DNA of 64,000 nt from JAGQRJ01 sp041402045 (GCA_041402045.1 JAWKSZ010000002.1:1-64000); one strand, 5' to 3'. Shown: positions 38,941-48,377, counted from the first letter of the stretch. A program made the numbers and translations. Notes: generated by a model from the sequence alone, not told the origin.

Positions 38941-39704
38941 TCGCCGCCCACGTCGTCGAGGTCGAACACGTAGTCCTCGAAGGCCTCGCTGCGTGCGCCG
39001 TCCTCCACCTCGACGGTCACCCGCACCTCGAGGGCCGGGTCCAGGAGCTCGACCCGCCCGGGGAGGAACGCCGCGCCGTCTTGCAGGTAGTCGGCGTAGA
39101 TCAGCTCCAGGGTGCGCGCCTCGCCGGGGACCGCGATCCGCGCGCGGAGCACGGCCAGGGTCTCCGGGTCGAGCACGAAGCTCGCCCGGGCGCCGCTCAG
39201 GAGCAACCCCTCGACGCGCAGCCCGTCGTCGCGACGGACCGTCGCCGCGCCCACGGTGCGCCCCGGGAGCAGGAGCGCCTCACCGATCCAGTAGAAGCTC
39301 GCCTGCCGCGGGCGGGTGCGGGTGAACTCCGCCAGGCTCCCGCGCACGACCCGGTCCTCGCGCTCGTCGTCGAGGTAGCGCAGGGCGTAGCCGTCGGGGA
39401 CGAGCAGCAGGTCGAACACGTCGTAGTCCGTGACCACGAGCCCCTTGAACGCGGTGACCCGCAGGTGCTCGGGGCGCCAGTTGACCACCGCCTCCAGGAC
39501 GCCCGAGACCTCGGGGTCCCGGTAGTCGAGGCTCACCAGCCCGGAGTAGCCGGGGACCGCCGTGCGCCGGTCGAGGACCTCGAGCACCTCGGCGTCGCTC
39601 AGGGGCTGCTCCAACCGAGGGAACACCGACGGCGGCGTCGCGCAGCCACCGACGAGGAGCAGGAACGAGGACAGGGCCAGGAGCCAGGCGGCGCGAGAGG
39701 TCAC
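38937..39704 (-). CDS. LolB-like (DUF4292-type) outer-membrane lipoprotein
   Basis: The 255-residue lipoprotein has the signal LSSFLLLVGGC (Cys near residue 21). Its beta pattern is LolB/DUF4292-like: YSGLVSLDYRDPEVSGVLE, EHLRVTAFKGLVVTDYDVFD, GYALRYL, then a long strand-rich second half. In a Lol-like relay it would accept cargo from the LolA-like carrier at the outer membrane. It is the first gene of the three-gene operon with the MMPL exporter and lolA. The GTG start is at 39702-39704. The family call is tentative. Confidence 0.7.
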   Translation of the reverse strand: MTSRAAWLLALSSFLLLVGGCATPPSVFPRLEQPLSDAEVLEVLDRRTAVPGYSGLVSLDYRDPEVSGVLEAVVNWRPEHLRVTAFKGLVVTDYDVFDLLLVPDGYALRYLDDEREDRVVRGSLAEFTRTRPRQASFYWIGEALLLPGRTVGAATVRRDDGLRVEGLLLSGARASFVLDPETLAVLRARIAVPGEARTLELIYADYLQDGAAFLPGRVELLDPALEVRVTVEVEDGARSEAFEDYVFDLDDVGGE

Positions 39705-39748
39705 GGCGCGATCCTACCCGGCGTGGGAAAGCGGAGGGACGAGGAGGT

Positions 39749-40183
39749 CTACACCTCCCTGCGCCGGGTGCCCGCCACGCCCGCGACGACCACGAACAGG
39801 CCGAAAGCGAGGACCACGAAGGTCAAGAGCACGAGGGGTGGGTAGATCAAGCCCAGCGCCAAGACGTTGCCGCCCCGGCTGTAGGGGCTGTAGCGGGTGT
39901 GCCGGCTGAACCCGAGCAGCAACCCCACTGCGAGCACGACCGCCGCCGCGGCTGCGCAGCGCGTCCAGTCGACGGGCGGGCGCTCGTCGAAGTAGACCCA
40001 CGCCCCGCTCAGCCCCAGGGCCGACCCCAGGGCGGCGCAGGCGAGGCTCGCCCAGTCGACCCAGCTCACGCGCTGGACCAGCTCTCCCCGGCAGCGATCC
40101 TCGACGCAACGGCCGTCGGCGGGCACGTGCTCGGCGTCGTAGACGCAGTCGCACTTGGCGCACAGCCGTTCTCCTGAGTTCAC
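39749..40183 (-). CDS. Small Cys-rich membrane protein
   Basis: This 144-residue protein has an N-terminal Cys-rich region (CAKCDCVYDAEHV, then GRCVEDRCRG, residues 8-32) likely to bind zinc. Four hydrophobic segments follow. It is a common planctomycetal layout without known function. The GTG start is at 40181-40183. It may be transcribed ahead of the LolB-like gene, with a gap of 44 bp. Confidence 0.65.
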   Translation of the reverse strand: MNSGERLCAKCDCVYDAEHVPADGRCVEDRCRGELVQRVSWVDWASLACAALGSALGLSGAWVYFDERPPVDWTRCAAAAAVVLAVGLLLGFSRHTRYSPYSRGGNVLALGLIYPPLVLLTFVVLAFGLFVVVAGVAGTRRREV

Positions 40184-40293
40184 GAGACCCCCCCCGCGTC
40201 CCCCACGGTAGCGGGGGAGGCCAGCGCGCGCCCCGCGGGCAAAAACCGCTAAGCTCCAGCCCAGCGGCGTCCGCCGCAGAACGGAGGCCTCCC

Positions 40294-41069
40294 GTGTTCG
40301 ACCTCGATCGCTGCGCCGTGGTGGGCATGGTGCACCTGCTCCCCCTGCCCGGGAGCCCAGGCTGGGGCGGGCACCTCGAGCCGGTGATCCAGCGCGCGCT
40401 GAGCGACGCGCGCGCCCTGAGCGACGGCGGGGTCGACGCGCTGATCGTGGAGAACATGGGGGACGTGCCCTACGAGCGCGGGCGGATCGACCCCGCGGGC
40501 CTCGCGGCCGCCGCGGTGGTCGCGCGGCAGGTGGTGGGCGTCGGGCTGCCCACGGGGATCCAGCTCCTGGCCGGCGCCAACCTCGAGGCCCTGGCGGCCG
40601 CGGTCGCGGCGGGAGCGAGCTTCATTCGCGCCGAGGCCTTCGCCTACGCCCACGTCGCCGACGAGGGCCTGCTCGAGGCCTCTGCGGCGGTGCTCCTGCG
40701 TCAGCGCCGGAGCCTGGGGGCGGCGGTGCAGGTGTGGGCCGACGTGCAGAAGAAGCACGCCGCCCACGCGCTGACCGCCGACCTCTCGCTCTCGGACCTG
40801 GCGCTGGGCAGCGCGTTCTGCGGCGCCGACGCGCTGGTGGTCACGGGCAAGCACACCGGCGAGCCGCCACCGCGGCCAAGGACGTGCGCGCGGCCAGACG
40901 GCCGGGATCCCGGTCGCCGTGGGCTCGTGGGTGACCCCGACGACGCCGGGGCGCTGGCCAAGGAGGCCGACGCCCTGATCGTGGCAGCTACTTCAAGCAC
41001 GACGGCGACTGGCGCGCGCCGGTCGACGTGACCCGGGTCCGAGAGCTGGTCGAGGCGGCGCGGAGCTAG
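40294..41069 (+). pseudogene. btpA: BtpA/SgcQ-family protein, second copy, multiply frameshifted
   Basis: The N-terminal 190 residues are intact and typical of BtpA: CAVVGMVHLLPLPGSPG, GGVDALIVENMGDVPYE, GVGLPTGIQLLAGANLEALA, FIRAEAFAYAHVADEG, QVWADVQKKHAAHAL. After VVTGKHTGEPP the reading needs four shifts in about 130 bp (near 40863, 40905, 40938 and 40985). They recover TAAKDVRAA, AGIPVAVGSWVTP, DDAGALAKEADALIV and GSYFKHDGDWRAPVDVTRV. Several lie in short G or C runs. Restored, the length is about 258 residues. The GTG at 40294 follows CGGAGG. Sequencing error and decay are both possible. Confidence 0.8.
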
Positions 41070-41089
41070 CCCACTCGACACTTGGGCGC

Positions 41090-41165
41090 TGTCAGCCCTC
41101 AGGCGGGCCCCGCCGGTGTCGAGGCCTATGACTCGCCCCTACCCCTGTGTGCACCCACGCGCTGG
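41090..41165. repeat. Remnant of the dispersed GC-rich repeat
   Basis: CCCCTACCCCTGTGTGCAC at about 41137-41155 is the reverse complement of the leader of the repeat at 20275-20298. It lies between the second btpA and the TPR-cyclophilin gene. Confidence 0.4.
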
Positions 41166-41195
41166 ATTCGAGAGGCTCGACGGCTCGGGTGAAGC

Positions 41196-42386
41196 TCACT
41201 CGAGCACCCGGGCCGCGGTCAGCCGTTGCCCCTCGCGCGCAGCGTCCAGCGCGCCCTGGCCCGAGACCACGCGGCCGATCACCAGGTGCCGGGCGTCGAG
41301 GCGCGGGGCGGGGGTCAGGGCCACGAGCAGCCCCGGGCCGTAGCCCGCGCCGTCGCCGGGGTGCTCGAGGGCGACGCTCCCGCGGAAGTGGTGGCGCCGC
41401 GCGCGGGCGGGGTCGACCTCGACCTGCTCGGCCGGGTCGAGGGTGGACGACGCCCCCACGACCACCGCGAGGTTCTCCAGGACCCGTGAGACCGGCACGT
41501 CGCTGAGCTGGCCCTGGCGCACGCGCTCGAGCAGCCAGGCCACGGCGACCGGCGCGGCGTCGGGGAACAGCTCGAGCACGACCTCCTGGTCCGCGAGGGT
41601 CAGGGCGACCCGAGGGCCCGGGTGCTCGGCGCGCAAGCGCAGCTCCTCGGTCCAGGCCTGCTCCAGCGCCGCGAGCGCCTCGGGCTCGAGCAGGGCGCGG
41701 CAGCGTCGGCGCAGGCGCGCGGGCACCTCGGCGGGCTCGACCCGGGCCCAGGCCTCGCGGGCGGCCTGGAACTGGTTGCTGCAGTAGTGGGCCACCGCGA
41801 GCAGCGCCCAGCCCTCCGCGCTGGGGTCGCGGCGCTGGGCCTCGCCGAACAAGCCCTCGGCGTCGGCGAAGCGGTTGCGGGTCGCGGCGCAGCGCCCGAG
41901 CAGGCGCAGCGCGCGGGGGTCCTCGGGGCGCGCGAAGGCCGCCGCCTCGGCGTCGGGGAGCGCGGCCCGGTAGCGCTCGAGGCGCGCCAGGAGCTCCCCC
42001 CGCCACAGGCGCAGCTCCGGGTCGTCCTCGGCGTCGAGGGCGGCGTCGAGGGCCGCCTCGAGCTCGAGGGCCTGGGCCTCGAGCTCGACCCGGCTCTTCC
42101 ACAGGGGACCGCTGGGCCGCTCGAACTCGGCGTAGGCCCCCTGGGCGCGCTCGTGCTCGGCGCTCAGCCGCTCGGCGGCTGCGGCGTCCGGGGCCTCGCT
42201 CGCCGCCAGCGCGCGGAGCTCTGCGTCCAGAGCGTCCACCCGCTGCTTGAGCTCCGCCCGCTCCCCGAGCAGGACCTGGTGGCGCTCGTGGAGCGCGGCG
42301 AAGGCCGCGCACCGGTCGCGCAGCGCGTCACGGTCGGGGGCGGCGCAGGCCACGGCGACCACGAAGAAGGGCAAGAACGGGCGCAT
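41196..42386 (-). CDS. TPR protein with degenerate cyclophilin-type PPIase domain
   Basis: The 396-residue secreted protein starts with a signal peptide that may be a lipoprotein type (FFVVAVACAAP). A coiled-coil segment spans about residues 20-110 and TPR-like helices about 115-230. The C-terminal domain follows the cyclophilin order: VALTLADQEVVLELFPDAAPVAVAWLLE, FRGSVALEHPGDG, GLLVALTPAPRLDARHLVIG and GRVVSGQGAL. The catalytic Arg and most active-site residues of true cyclophilins are not evident. Binding without isomerase activity is likely. I chose the ATG at 42384-42386; a TTG six bases upstream is possible. Confidence 0.7.
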   Translation of the reverse strand: MRPFLPFFVVAVACAAPDRDALRDRCAAFAALHERHQVLLGERAELKQRVDALDAELRALAASEAPDAAAAERLSAEHERAQGAYAEFERPSGPLWKSRVELEAQALELEAALDAALDAEDDPELRLWRGELLARLERYRAALPDAEAAAFARPEDPRALRLLGRCAATRNRFADAEGLFGEAQRRDPSAEGWALLAVAHYCSNQFQAAREAWARVEPAEVPARLRRRCRALLEPEALAALEQAWTEELRLRAEHPGPRVALTLADQEVVLELFPDAAPVAVAWLLERVRQGQLSDVPVSRVLENLAVVVGASSTLDPAEQVEVDPARARRHHFRGSVALEHPGDGAGYGPGLLVALTPAPRLDARHLVIGRVVSGQGALDAAREGQRLTAARVLE

Positions 42387-42526
42387 GGCCAAAGCCTACC
42401 GCGAACCGGCCGACTCCGAGGGCAGCACCTCCCGCGGATTGGACCTAAGTCCAGGTTTCGTCGAACACATTTGGCTCAAGCCGGGGGTCGGGGTCGCCGA
42501 AGAGGTACGCGCAGGAGGCCTCGCAC

Positions 42527-43870
42527 ATGGCTCGCATCGTGGTGATCTCGGACGACCCCCAAACCCGCGCTGACGTCGTCGGCTCCCTGGACGGAGACCA
42601 CGACGTGCGGGCGGTCGGTTCGCCCTGGAAGGACGACGCCAGCAAGGTCTACCAGCGCGCGTCCAGCGAGAACGCGCCGGACGTGCTGATCCTCGACGCG
42701 GCGCTGCTGCTCGACCCGCGCGCCGAGACCGAGGGCGGCATGATCAGCACCCAGGCGCCCCGCCCCGACGGCCAGCTCGCTCCGCCCCCGGCGGTGATCG
42801 TGCTCGTCGAGGCCGGCCAGGAGTACTGCCTGATCCCCTGCTTCGAGGCCGGGGCCGACGACTACCTGATCAAGCCGCTCCAGCCGCGCGAGCTGAAGAA
42901 CCGCGTGCGCCGCGCGCTCTCGCAGCGCGCCGGGATCTCGATCCACGCCGAGGTCACCGACGTGATCGCGATCTCCGACGACGGGCAGTTCATGCCCCGC
43001 GGCCGCGCGGCCGCGGAGACCGACGCCGAGAGCCCGGTCGACCGGGGGCGCTACGAGGTGCGGGGCGTGCTCGGGCGCGGCGGCTACGGCGTGGTCTACC
43101 GCGCCCACGACCGGGCGCTGGAGCGCGACGTCGCGCTCAAGGTCCTGCCGAAGGACATGCACGAGTGTCCGGAGGCGGTGACCCGCTTCCTGCGCGAGTC
43201 GACCGCGATCGCGCGCCTCGACCACCCCAACGTGATCAAGTTCTACGAGCTCGGCTCGTTCCAGGGCCGGCTCTACTACACCATGGAGCTGGTCGAGGGC
43301 TCGACGCTCAAGGCGATCGCCGACAAGAACAGCCCGCTGTGCGTCAAGCGCGCCGCGCGCTACGTGGCCGGGATCGCCGAGGCGCTGACCGCCCTGCAGT
43401 CGATCGGGCTCGTGCACCGCGACGTCAAGCCCGAGAACGTGCTGATCACCAAGGACGACGAGGTCAAGCTGATCGACTTCGGCCTGGTGCGGATCCGCGA
43501 CTCGGCGGGGATCACGTCGGAGGACGACGTGCTCGGGACCCCGTATTTCATGGCCCCGGAATACATCCGCGCGCCCGGGGTGCCCGACATTCGCTACGAC
43601 CTCTACGCGCTGGGGATCACGTTCTTCAACCTCCTGACCGGGGAGTACCCCTTCGACGGCAAGAACGCGGCCCACGTCATGGAGAAGCACCTGCGCTGCC
43701 CCGCGCCGCGGGTCGGGGACTTCCAGCCCGGGATCCCGCCCCTCGCCGAGCGGATCGTCTACTCCCTGCTGCAGAAGGACCCCCGCCGCCGGCTGCAGAC
43801 CCCGCGCGAGCTGCTGCACATGCTCGAGCCGCTGACGGTGACCGGGGTGGTCAAGCGCCGCTCCGCCTGA
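42527..43870 (+). CDS. Receiver-like domain fused to a Ser/Thr protein kinase
   Basis: The 447-residue cytoplasmic protein has an N-terminal response-regulator-like domain: acidic pocket ISDD, phospho-acceptor position LILDAALLL near residue 55, LIKPLQPRELKNRVRRAL near 115. A complete Hanks-type kinase follows: GRGGYGVVY near 182, VALKVL, HRDVKPENVL near 297, DFG near 317 and GTPYFMAPEYI. There is an insertion of about 20 residues in the receiver after the Asp. The layout suggests that a two-component phosphorelay or allosteric input controls Ser/Thr phosphorylation. There is no transmembrane segment. It is convergent with pilT and separated from it by a terminator. Confidence 0.88.
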   Translation: MARIVVISDDPQTRADVVGSLDGDHDVRAVGSPWKDDASKVYQRASSENAPDVLILDAALLLDPRAETEGGMISTQAPRPDGQLAPPPAVIVLVEAGQEYCLIPCFEAGADDYLIKPLQPRELKNRVRRALSQRAGISIHAEVTDVIAISDDGQFMPRGRAAAETDAESPVDRGRYEVRGVLGRGGYGVVYRAHDRALERDVALKVLPKDMHECPEAVTRFLRESTAIARLDHPNVIKFYELGSFQGRLYYTMELVEGSTLKAIADKNSPLCVKRAARYVAGIAEALTALQSIGLVHRDVKPENVLITKDDEVKLIDFGLVRIRDSAGITSEDDVLGTPYFMAPEYIRAPGVPDIRYDLYALGITFFNLLTGEYPFDGKNAAHVMEKHLRCPAPRVGDFQPGIPPLAERIVYSLLQKDPRRRLQTPRELLHMLEPLTVTGVVKRRSA

Positions 43871-43891
43871 GCGACGCGAGCCGAGAACTCT

Positions 43892-43921
43892 GCGAGGCGC
43901 GACGGGGACGTCGCGCCTCGC
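43892..43921. terminator. Bidirectional terminator between the kinase gene and pilT
   Basis: A perfect 13-bp stem (43892-43904 with 43909-43921) with GGGA loop lies between convergent genes. The nine inner bases of each arm (GGCGCGACG and CGTCGCGCC) are the same as in the metK terminator at 5907-5933. Confidence 0.75.
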
Positions 43922-43933
43922 GTCGTTGGTTGG

Positions 43934-45286
43934 CTAGCTGAACCAGCCGCGCTTCTTGCCGTCGCCGCCGCCGCTCTGGGGGGGCGGCGCGCCGCCCTGG
44001 CGGGGGCGCGGCGGCGGGCCGCCGGAGCTGGGACGGCGCGGGGGCGGCTGGCGCCGCGGGCCGCGGCTCGAGCTCGAGCTGGGGTCCGCGTAGGAGCCGC
44101 GGTAGTCGCCGGCGGCAGGGGTGTGGCGCGACGCGTCGCCCTTGGGCGGACCCGAGGGGCGCCGGGCCGCCTCCTTCTTCTCTTGCTTGCGCTTCACCGC
44201 AGGGTCGACGAAGGGGATCTTGTTCAGCTCGAACTCGCGCAGGAGCGCGCCCTTGTCGATCGCCTTCATGTAGGCCTCTTCGGGAGACACCCGCCCGGCC
44301 TTCACGTGGCGGAACAGGGCGTCCTTCATCGTGACCATGCCCTCCTTGCCGCCGACCTGCATCACGTTGGGGATCTGGTGGGTCTTGCCTTCGCGAATGT
44401 TGCTCGAGACCGCGCTGTTGACGATCAACACCTCGAGGGCGGCCACGCGCCCGTTGCCGTCGGCGGTGCGGCACAGCGTCTGCGCGAGCACGCCCTTGAG
44501 CGACTCGGCGAGCATGGTCCGGATCTGGTTCTGCTGATCCGCCGGGAACTGGTCGATCACGCGGTCGACGGTGCTGGCCGCGGTGCTGGTGTGCAGGGTG
44601 CCGAACACGAGGTGACCGGTCTCCGCCGTCTCGATCGCGATCGCGATCGTCTCCAGGTCGCGGAGCTCGCCGACCAGGATGATGTCCGGGTCCTCGCGCA
44701 GGGCGGCGCGCAGCGCGCGCTTGAAGGACTTGGTGTGGGGGCCGACCTCGCGCTGGTTGATCAGGCAGTTCTTGTTCTCGTGCACGAACTCGATCGGGTC
44801 CTCGATCGTGAGGATGTGCTCGTTCCGCTCGCGGTTTATGTAGTCGACCATCGCGCACAGCGTCGTCGACTTGCCCGAGCCGGTCGGGCCCGTGACCAGC
44901 ACCAGCCCCTTGCTCAGGTGGCAGAGCTTGAGGATCGCCTCGCTCAGGTTGAGCTGCTCGGCGGTGAGGATGTCGCTCGGGATCTGGCGAAACACGCCGC
45001 CCACGCCGTGGCGATCGCGGAACAGGTTGCAGCGGAAGCGCGCGCGGCCGGTCAGCTCGTAGGCGAAGTCGGTGTCGCTGTCCTGCTCGAACTCCGCCCG
45101 GTTGGTCTCGGGGGTGATCTCGGCGACGAGCTGTTCGACCTGAGCCGAGTAGAGCACCTCCGCGTCGTCCCACACGGGAACCAGCGTTCCGTTCAGGCGC
45201 ATCATGGGGACGCAGCTCGGCGAGAGGTGGAGGTCGGACGAGCCGACGTCGCAAATGCGTTCGAAGTAACGATCTATGGCAGGCAT
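43934..45286 (-). CDS. pilT: Type IV pilus retraction ATPase PilT, with C-terminal extension
   Basis: The 450-residue product contains a complete PilT core: SSDLHLSPSCVPMMRLNG at the N terminus, Walker A GPTGSGKSTT near residue 130, Asp box TIEDPIEFVHE, Walker B DIILVGELRDLETI and His box GTLHTSTAASTVDRVID. It powers pilus disassembly and twitching. The last 90 residues are a Pro/Gly/Arg/Ser-rich disordered tail not found in classical PilT, ending RGWFS. A second pilT lies at 55692-57128 with its extension at the other end. No pilus structural genes are nearby. Confidence 0.92.
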   Translation of the reverse strand: MPAIDRYFERICDVGSSDLHLSPSCVPMMRLNGTLVPVWDDAEVLYSAQVEQLVAEITPETNRAEFEQDSDTDFAYELTGRARFRCNLFRDRHGVGGVFRQIPSDILTAEQLNLSEAILKLCHLSKGLVLVTGPTGSGKSTTLCAMVDYINRERNEHILTIEDPIEFVHENKNCLINQREVGPHTKSFKRALRAALREDPDIILVGELRDLETIAIAIETAETGHLVFGTLHTSTAASTVDRVIDQFPADQQNQIRTMLAESLKGVLAQTLCRTADGNGRVAALEVLIVNSAVSSNIREGKTHQIPNVMQVGGKEGMVTMKDALFRHVKAGRVSPEEAYMKAIDKGALLREFELNKIPFVDPAVKRKQEKKEAARRPSGPPKGDASRHTPAAGDYRGSYADPSSSSSRGPRRQPPPRRPSSGGPPPRPRQGGAPPPQSGGGDGKKRGWFS

Positions 45287-45436
45287 GCAGCGGTCCTCGA
45301 GTGCTCAACCTAGCCTACGGATCGCGCTGCAGGTTTCAATCCCGACCCGGTCACCTTCGACGGGGCTGGGGCCTACAATGCCAGCCGGTGGCGCGCTCGC
45401 GGCTGCGTGCGGCCTCCGGGGGGACGAGGAGGTCCG

Positions 45437-46586
45437 GTGGGGGAGCCCCAGATCGGCGAGCGCGCGCGCCTGAGCGCCACGACCTACGACGTGGCGATCC
45501 TGGGGACCCGGGGGGTGCCGGCCAACTACGGCGGCTTCGAGACCTTCGCCGAGGAGCTGGGCGCGCGGCTCGTGGGACGCGGGCACCGGGTCACGGTCTA
45601 CGGGCGCGCGGCCTACGTCGGGGACCACCCGCGCACCCACCGCGGGATCCGGGTCGTGCCGGCGCGCGCCCCGCGCGGGAAGCACCTGGAGACCCCGCTG
45701 CACACGCTGATCGGGGCCTTCCAGGCCCGCCGCGCGGGGCACGACGTCGTGCTCATGTGCAACGCCGCCAACGCCTTCGCCCTCCCCCTGCTCAACGCGC
45801 CGACGGTGCTGAACATGGACGGGATCGAGCGCATGCGGCGCAAGTGGGGGGTCGCCGGGCGGCTGTGGTCGCGGGTCAGCGAGTCCCTGGCCATGAACTT
45901 CGCCGACGTGCCGGTGGCCGACGCCGAGGTGATCCGCGAGTACTACGTGCAGCGCCACGGGCGTCAGCTCCCCACGATCGCCTACGGCGGAGACCACGCC
46001 CCGCCGCGGGCCGACCCCCAGGCGCTCACGCGCTACGGGCTGCGGCCGGGGGAGTACGTGCTCGTGGTCGGGCGGCTCGAGCCCGAGAACAACGCGCTGC
46101 TCGTGGTCGAGGCCTACCGCCGGGTCGGGGGCAACAAGCTCCTGGCCGTGGTCGGCGACGCGCCCTACGCCCAGGGGTATCGCCGCGCCGTGCTCGAGGC
46201 CGCGGGGCGGCGGGTGCGCTGCCTGGGCGGGGTGTACGGCCCCGACTACTTCGCGCTCCAGCGCTACGCCGCCTGCTACGTGGCGGCGGGGGAGGTCGGG
46301 GGGACGCACCCCTCGGTGCTCGAGGCCATGACCCAGGGCGGCCCGATCGTGGCCAACGACGTCCCCGAACACCGCGAGGTCCTGGGCGACGCCGCGCTCT
46401 ACTACGTGCCGGGCAACGTCGCGAGCCTCGCGCTGCGCCTGGAGGAGGTCCTGGGTGACGAGGCCCGCGCGCGCCAGCTCGTCGAGGCGGCCCGCGCGCG
46501 CGCGCAGCACTACCGCTGGGAGCAGATCGTGACCCAGATGCGAGGCGTTGTTCGCGCAGCTCTGCGCGGGGCGGAAGACCTCATGA
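45437..46586 (+). CDS. DUF1972 family glycosyltransferase (GT4-like), C-terminal shift
   Basis: This cytoplasmic sugar transferase begins with the DUF1972 signature VAILGTRGVPANYGGFETFAEEL and has a GT4-like C-terminal half (VLVVGRLEPENN, GTHPSVLEAMTQGGPIVAND). Relatives add rhamnose or other sugars in capsule, O-antigen or glycan synthesis. The GTG at 45437 follows AGGAGG. The frame as given has no stop before the next gene. A shift near 46541 restores an end EALFAQLCAGRKTS, whose TGA overlaps the next ATG as ATGA. The restored length is about 383 residues. Confidence 0.82.
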
Positions 46587-47774
46587 GTCGACTGCTCACC
46601 TGCGACGGCTGCTCGACGCTACGACGTCCGCCAGCGCCAGCCCGGCGAACGCGTGCGCTGCCCGCGCTGCGAGTCCGAGCTGGTGGTGCCCCCGGCGGAC
46701 GGCGGGACGGTCCGCGACAGCGGGCGGCTGCGCCTGGCCAAGGGGCCGGTGTGCCACAACCACCCCCGGGCCCGGGCCAGCAGTCGCTGCAGCGAGTGCC
46801 AGGCCTATGTGTGCAGCGCCTGCGCGGCGCCGCGCCCCGCCGATCACTTCTGCCAGCCCTGCGCCCACGCCCGGGGGGTGGGGGGCGCGATCCCGATCGA
46901 CTTCGGTGTGCGCGCCGCGTGGTCGGTCGCGCTGCTCGCGCTGCTGCGCGCCTTCCCCCGGGTCCTGGCCTGGAACCTCCTGTCCTTCGCGGGCTCCGCG
47001 GCGGTGTTCGGCCTCCCGCTCTACTACGGGGCGCGGGTCCTGGACGCGATCGGCCCGCGGGCCACGCGGCCCTGGGGCCCCGACGACGCCCTCTCCCTGG
47101 CCTGCCTCGTGGTCGGGGTCATGGGGCTGTTCCTGACCTACTACCTCCTGCTCGTGCCCGCGGGCTGCTGCCTGTTCGTGGACATGCAGCTCCGCCAGCG
47201 CCGACTCCCGTTCCAGCTCGCCTTCAGCGAGGCCTGGGGCCGCTTCAAGCGCACGGCGCCGGCCCTGGTCGGGGTCACGGTGGTCCTGCTCGGGCTGTTC
47301 TTCCTGCCCTACGCGGTGCTCGTCGGCGGCGTGGGCTACGGCCTGCGCCAGGTCTTCGGCGAAGCACCCATGCAGGCGTGGCTGGTGGGAGGAACGGTGG
47401 CGGGGATCGTGCCCCTGTGGCTCGCCGGCGGCTTCGCGCTGCCGGTGGTGGTCCTCGAGCAGCGCGAGACCCTCGACGCCCTGCGGCGGGCCTGGCGGCT
47501 CATGCGCGGGCGCCTGGTGAGCGTGGCGGCCTTGGCCCTGAGCTACGGGCTGTTCCTCGCGCTGGGGTCGACGGCCCTCGCGTGGGTGGGCGCGGCGAGC
47601 GGGCACCCCTGGGCCTTCCTGCCCCTGGGGCACGTGTTCGACGTGGCCTGGCCGGCGCTGCTCACGGCGGCCTACCACGGCCTGGCCTCCGAGGACGCCG
47701 AGCTCCCCGGGCGCGAGAACCCCTACGCGGAGTTCCGCGGCGCCCGGGAGGGCGAGGTCGCGGGGCCGCGCTGA
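46583..47774 (+). CDS. Zinc-ribbon / B-box-like polytopic membrane protein (frameshifted near start)
   Basis: The N terminus MSRLLTCDGC connects, after a shift near 46620, to YDVRQRQPGERVRCPRCESE, giving a CxxC...CxxC zinc ribbon. A second Cys/His cluster resembling a B-box follows (CHNHPRARASSRCSECQAYVCSACA, in two parts, residues about 50-75). Then come six or more hydrophobic segments with a domain like those of uncharacterised integral membrane proteins. From 46653 to the stop the frame is uninterrupted. The ATGA overlap indicates coupling to the glycosyltransferase. Function unknown. Confidence 0.75.
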
Positions 47775-47948
47775 CGGGTCGTCGCGCTCCCGCCCCTGGC
47801 CCGGGTACGGGGGTGTCGCGACGGGCGGGACAGGGGTGTCCCGGAACCCCCTGAAGCTTCCTGGGCAGGCGGTGTCTCTCCGAGAGTTCCGCGGCGAAGC
47901 GGCTCGGGCATGGAGTGTGCGGTGGTTGGTCCAGGAAAGGAGCATTCC

Positions 47949-48377
47949 ATGCCTACCGCCCGTCTAACCAGAGAGGAGATCGAAGGTCCCCTCCGCGCCA
48001 GCGAGGTCAAGGAGGCGTACCTCAACGCAGCCCTCGACGACGACAACTCTCCAGCCAGCGACCCGCCCGGCTCGTGGGCCGGCCCTCCGCGCAAGAGTCC
48101 GCGCAAGCGCGTGACCCGACGCAGCGAGCCTCGTCCCCCGACCCGGGCGTTCAAGATCGGCGAGCTGGTGGTGGAGGTCGACGGCCCCGCGACCCCCGAG
48201 AGCGTGCGCGTGATCGTCGGGTATCGCCAGGACGGCGCCGCCGTCACGTCCTTCGTCAAGCCCGCGCCCTGGGTGGAGCGGCAAGCCCGCTTCTTCGAGG
48301 TCGAGGTCAGTCAACTGCGCGAAGCCCCGAGCGATATCGTGCAGACCCTGCGCAGCTACGGCAACCCGCAGGACTGA
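47949..48377 (+). CDS. Uncharacterised small soluble protein
   Basis: This is a 142-residue hydrophilic protein. A basic Pro/Arg-rich segment (KSPRKRVTRRSEPRPPTR, residues about 49-66) separates an acidic N-terminal helix from a C-terminal region with strands (FKIGELVVEVDG, SVRVIVGYR). No family is recognised. The ATG at 47949 is preceded by AAAGGA. It stands alone, convergent with the glycoside-hydrolase-like gene. Confidence 0.6.
   Translation: MPTARLTREEIEGPLRASEVKEAYLNAALDDDNSPASDPPGSWAGPPRKSPRKRVTRRSEPRPPTRAFKIGELVVEVDGPATPESVRVIVGYRQDGAAVTSFVKPAPWVERQARFFEVEVSQLREAPSDIVQTLRSYGNPQD

Noticed and set aside
46596..47945. Minus-strand frame opposite the zinc-ribbon membrane protein
   Set aside because: Its translation is Gln/Gly/Arg/His-rich low complexity, typical of an antisense shadow; the plus-strand product has clear zinc motifs and helices.
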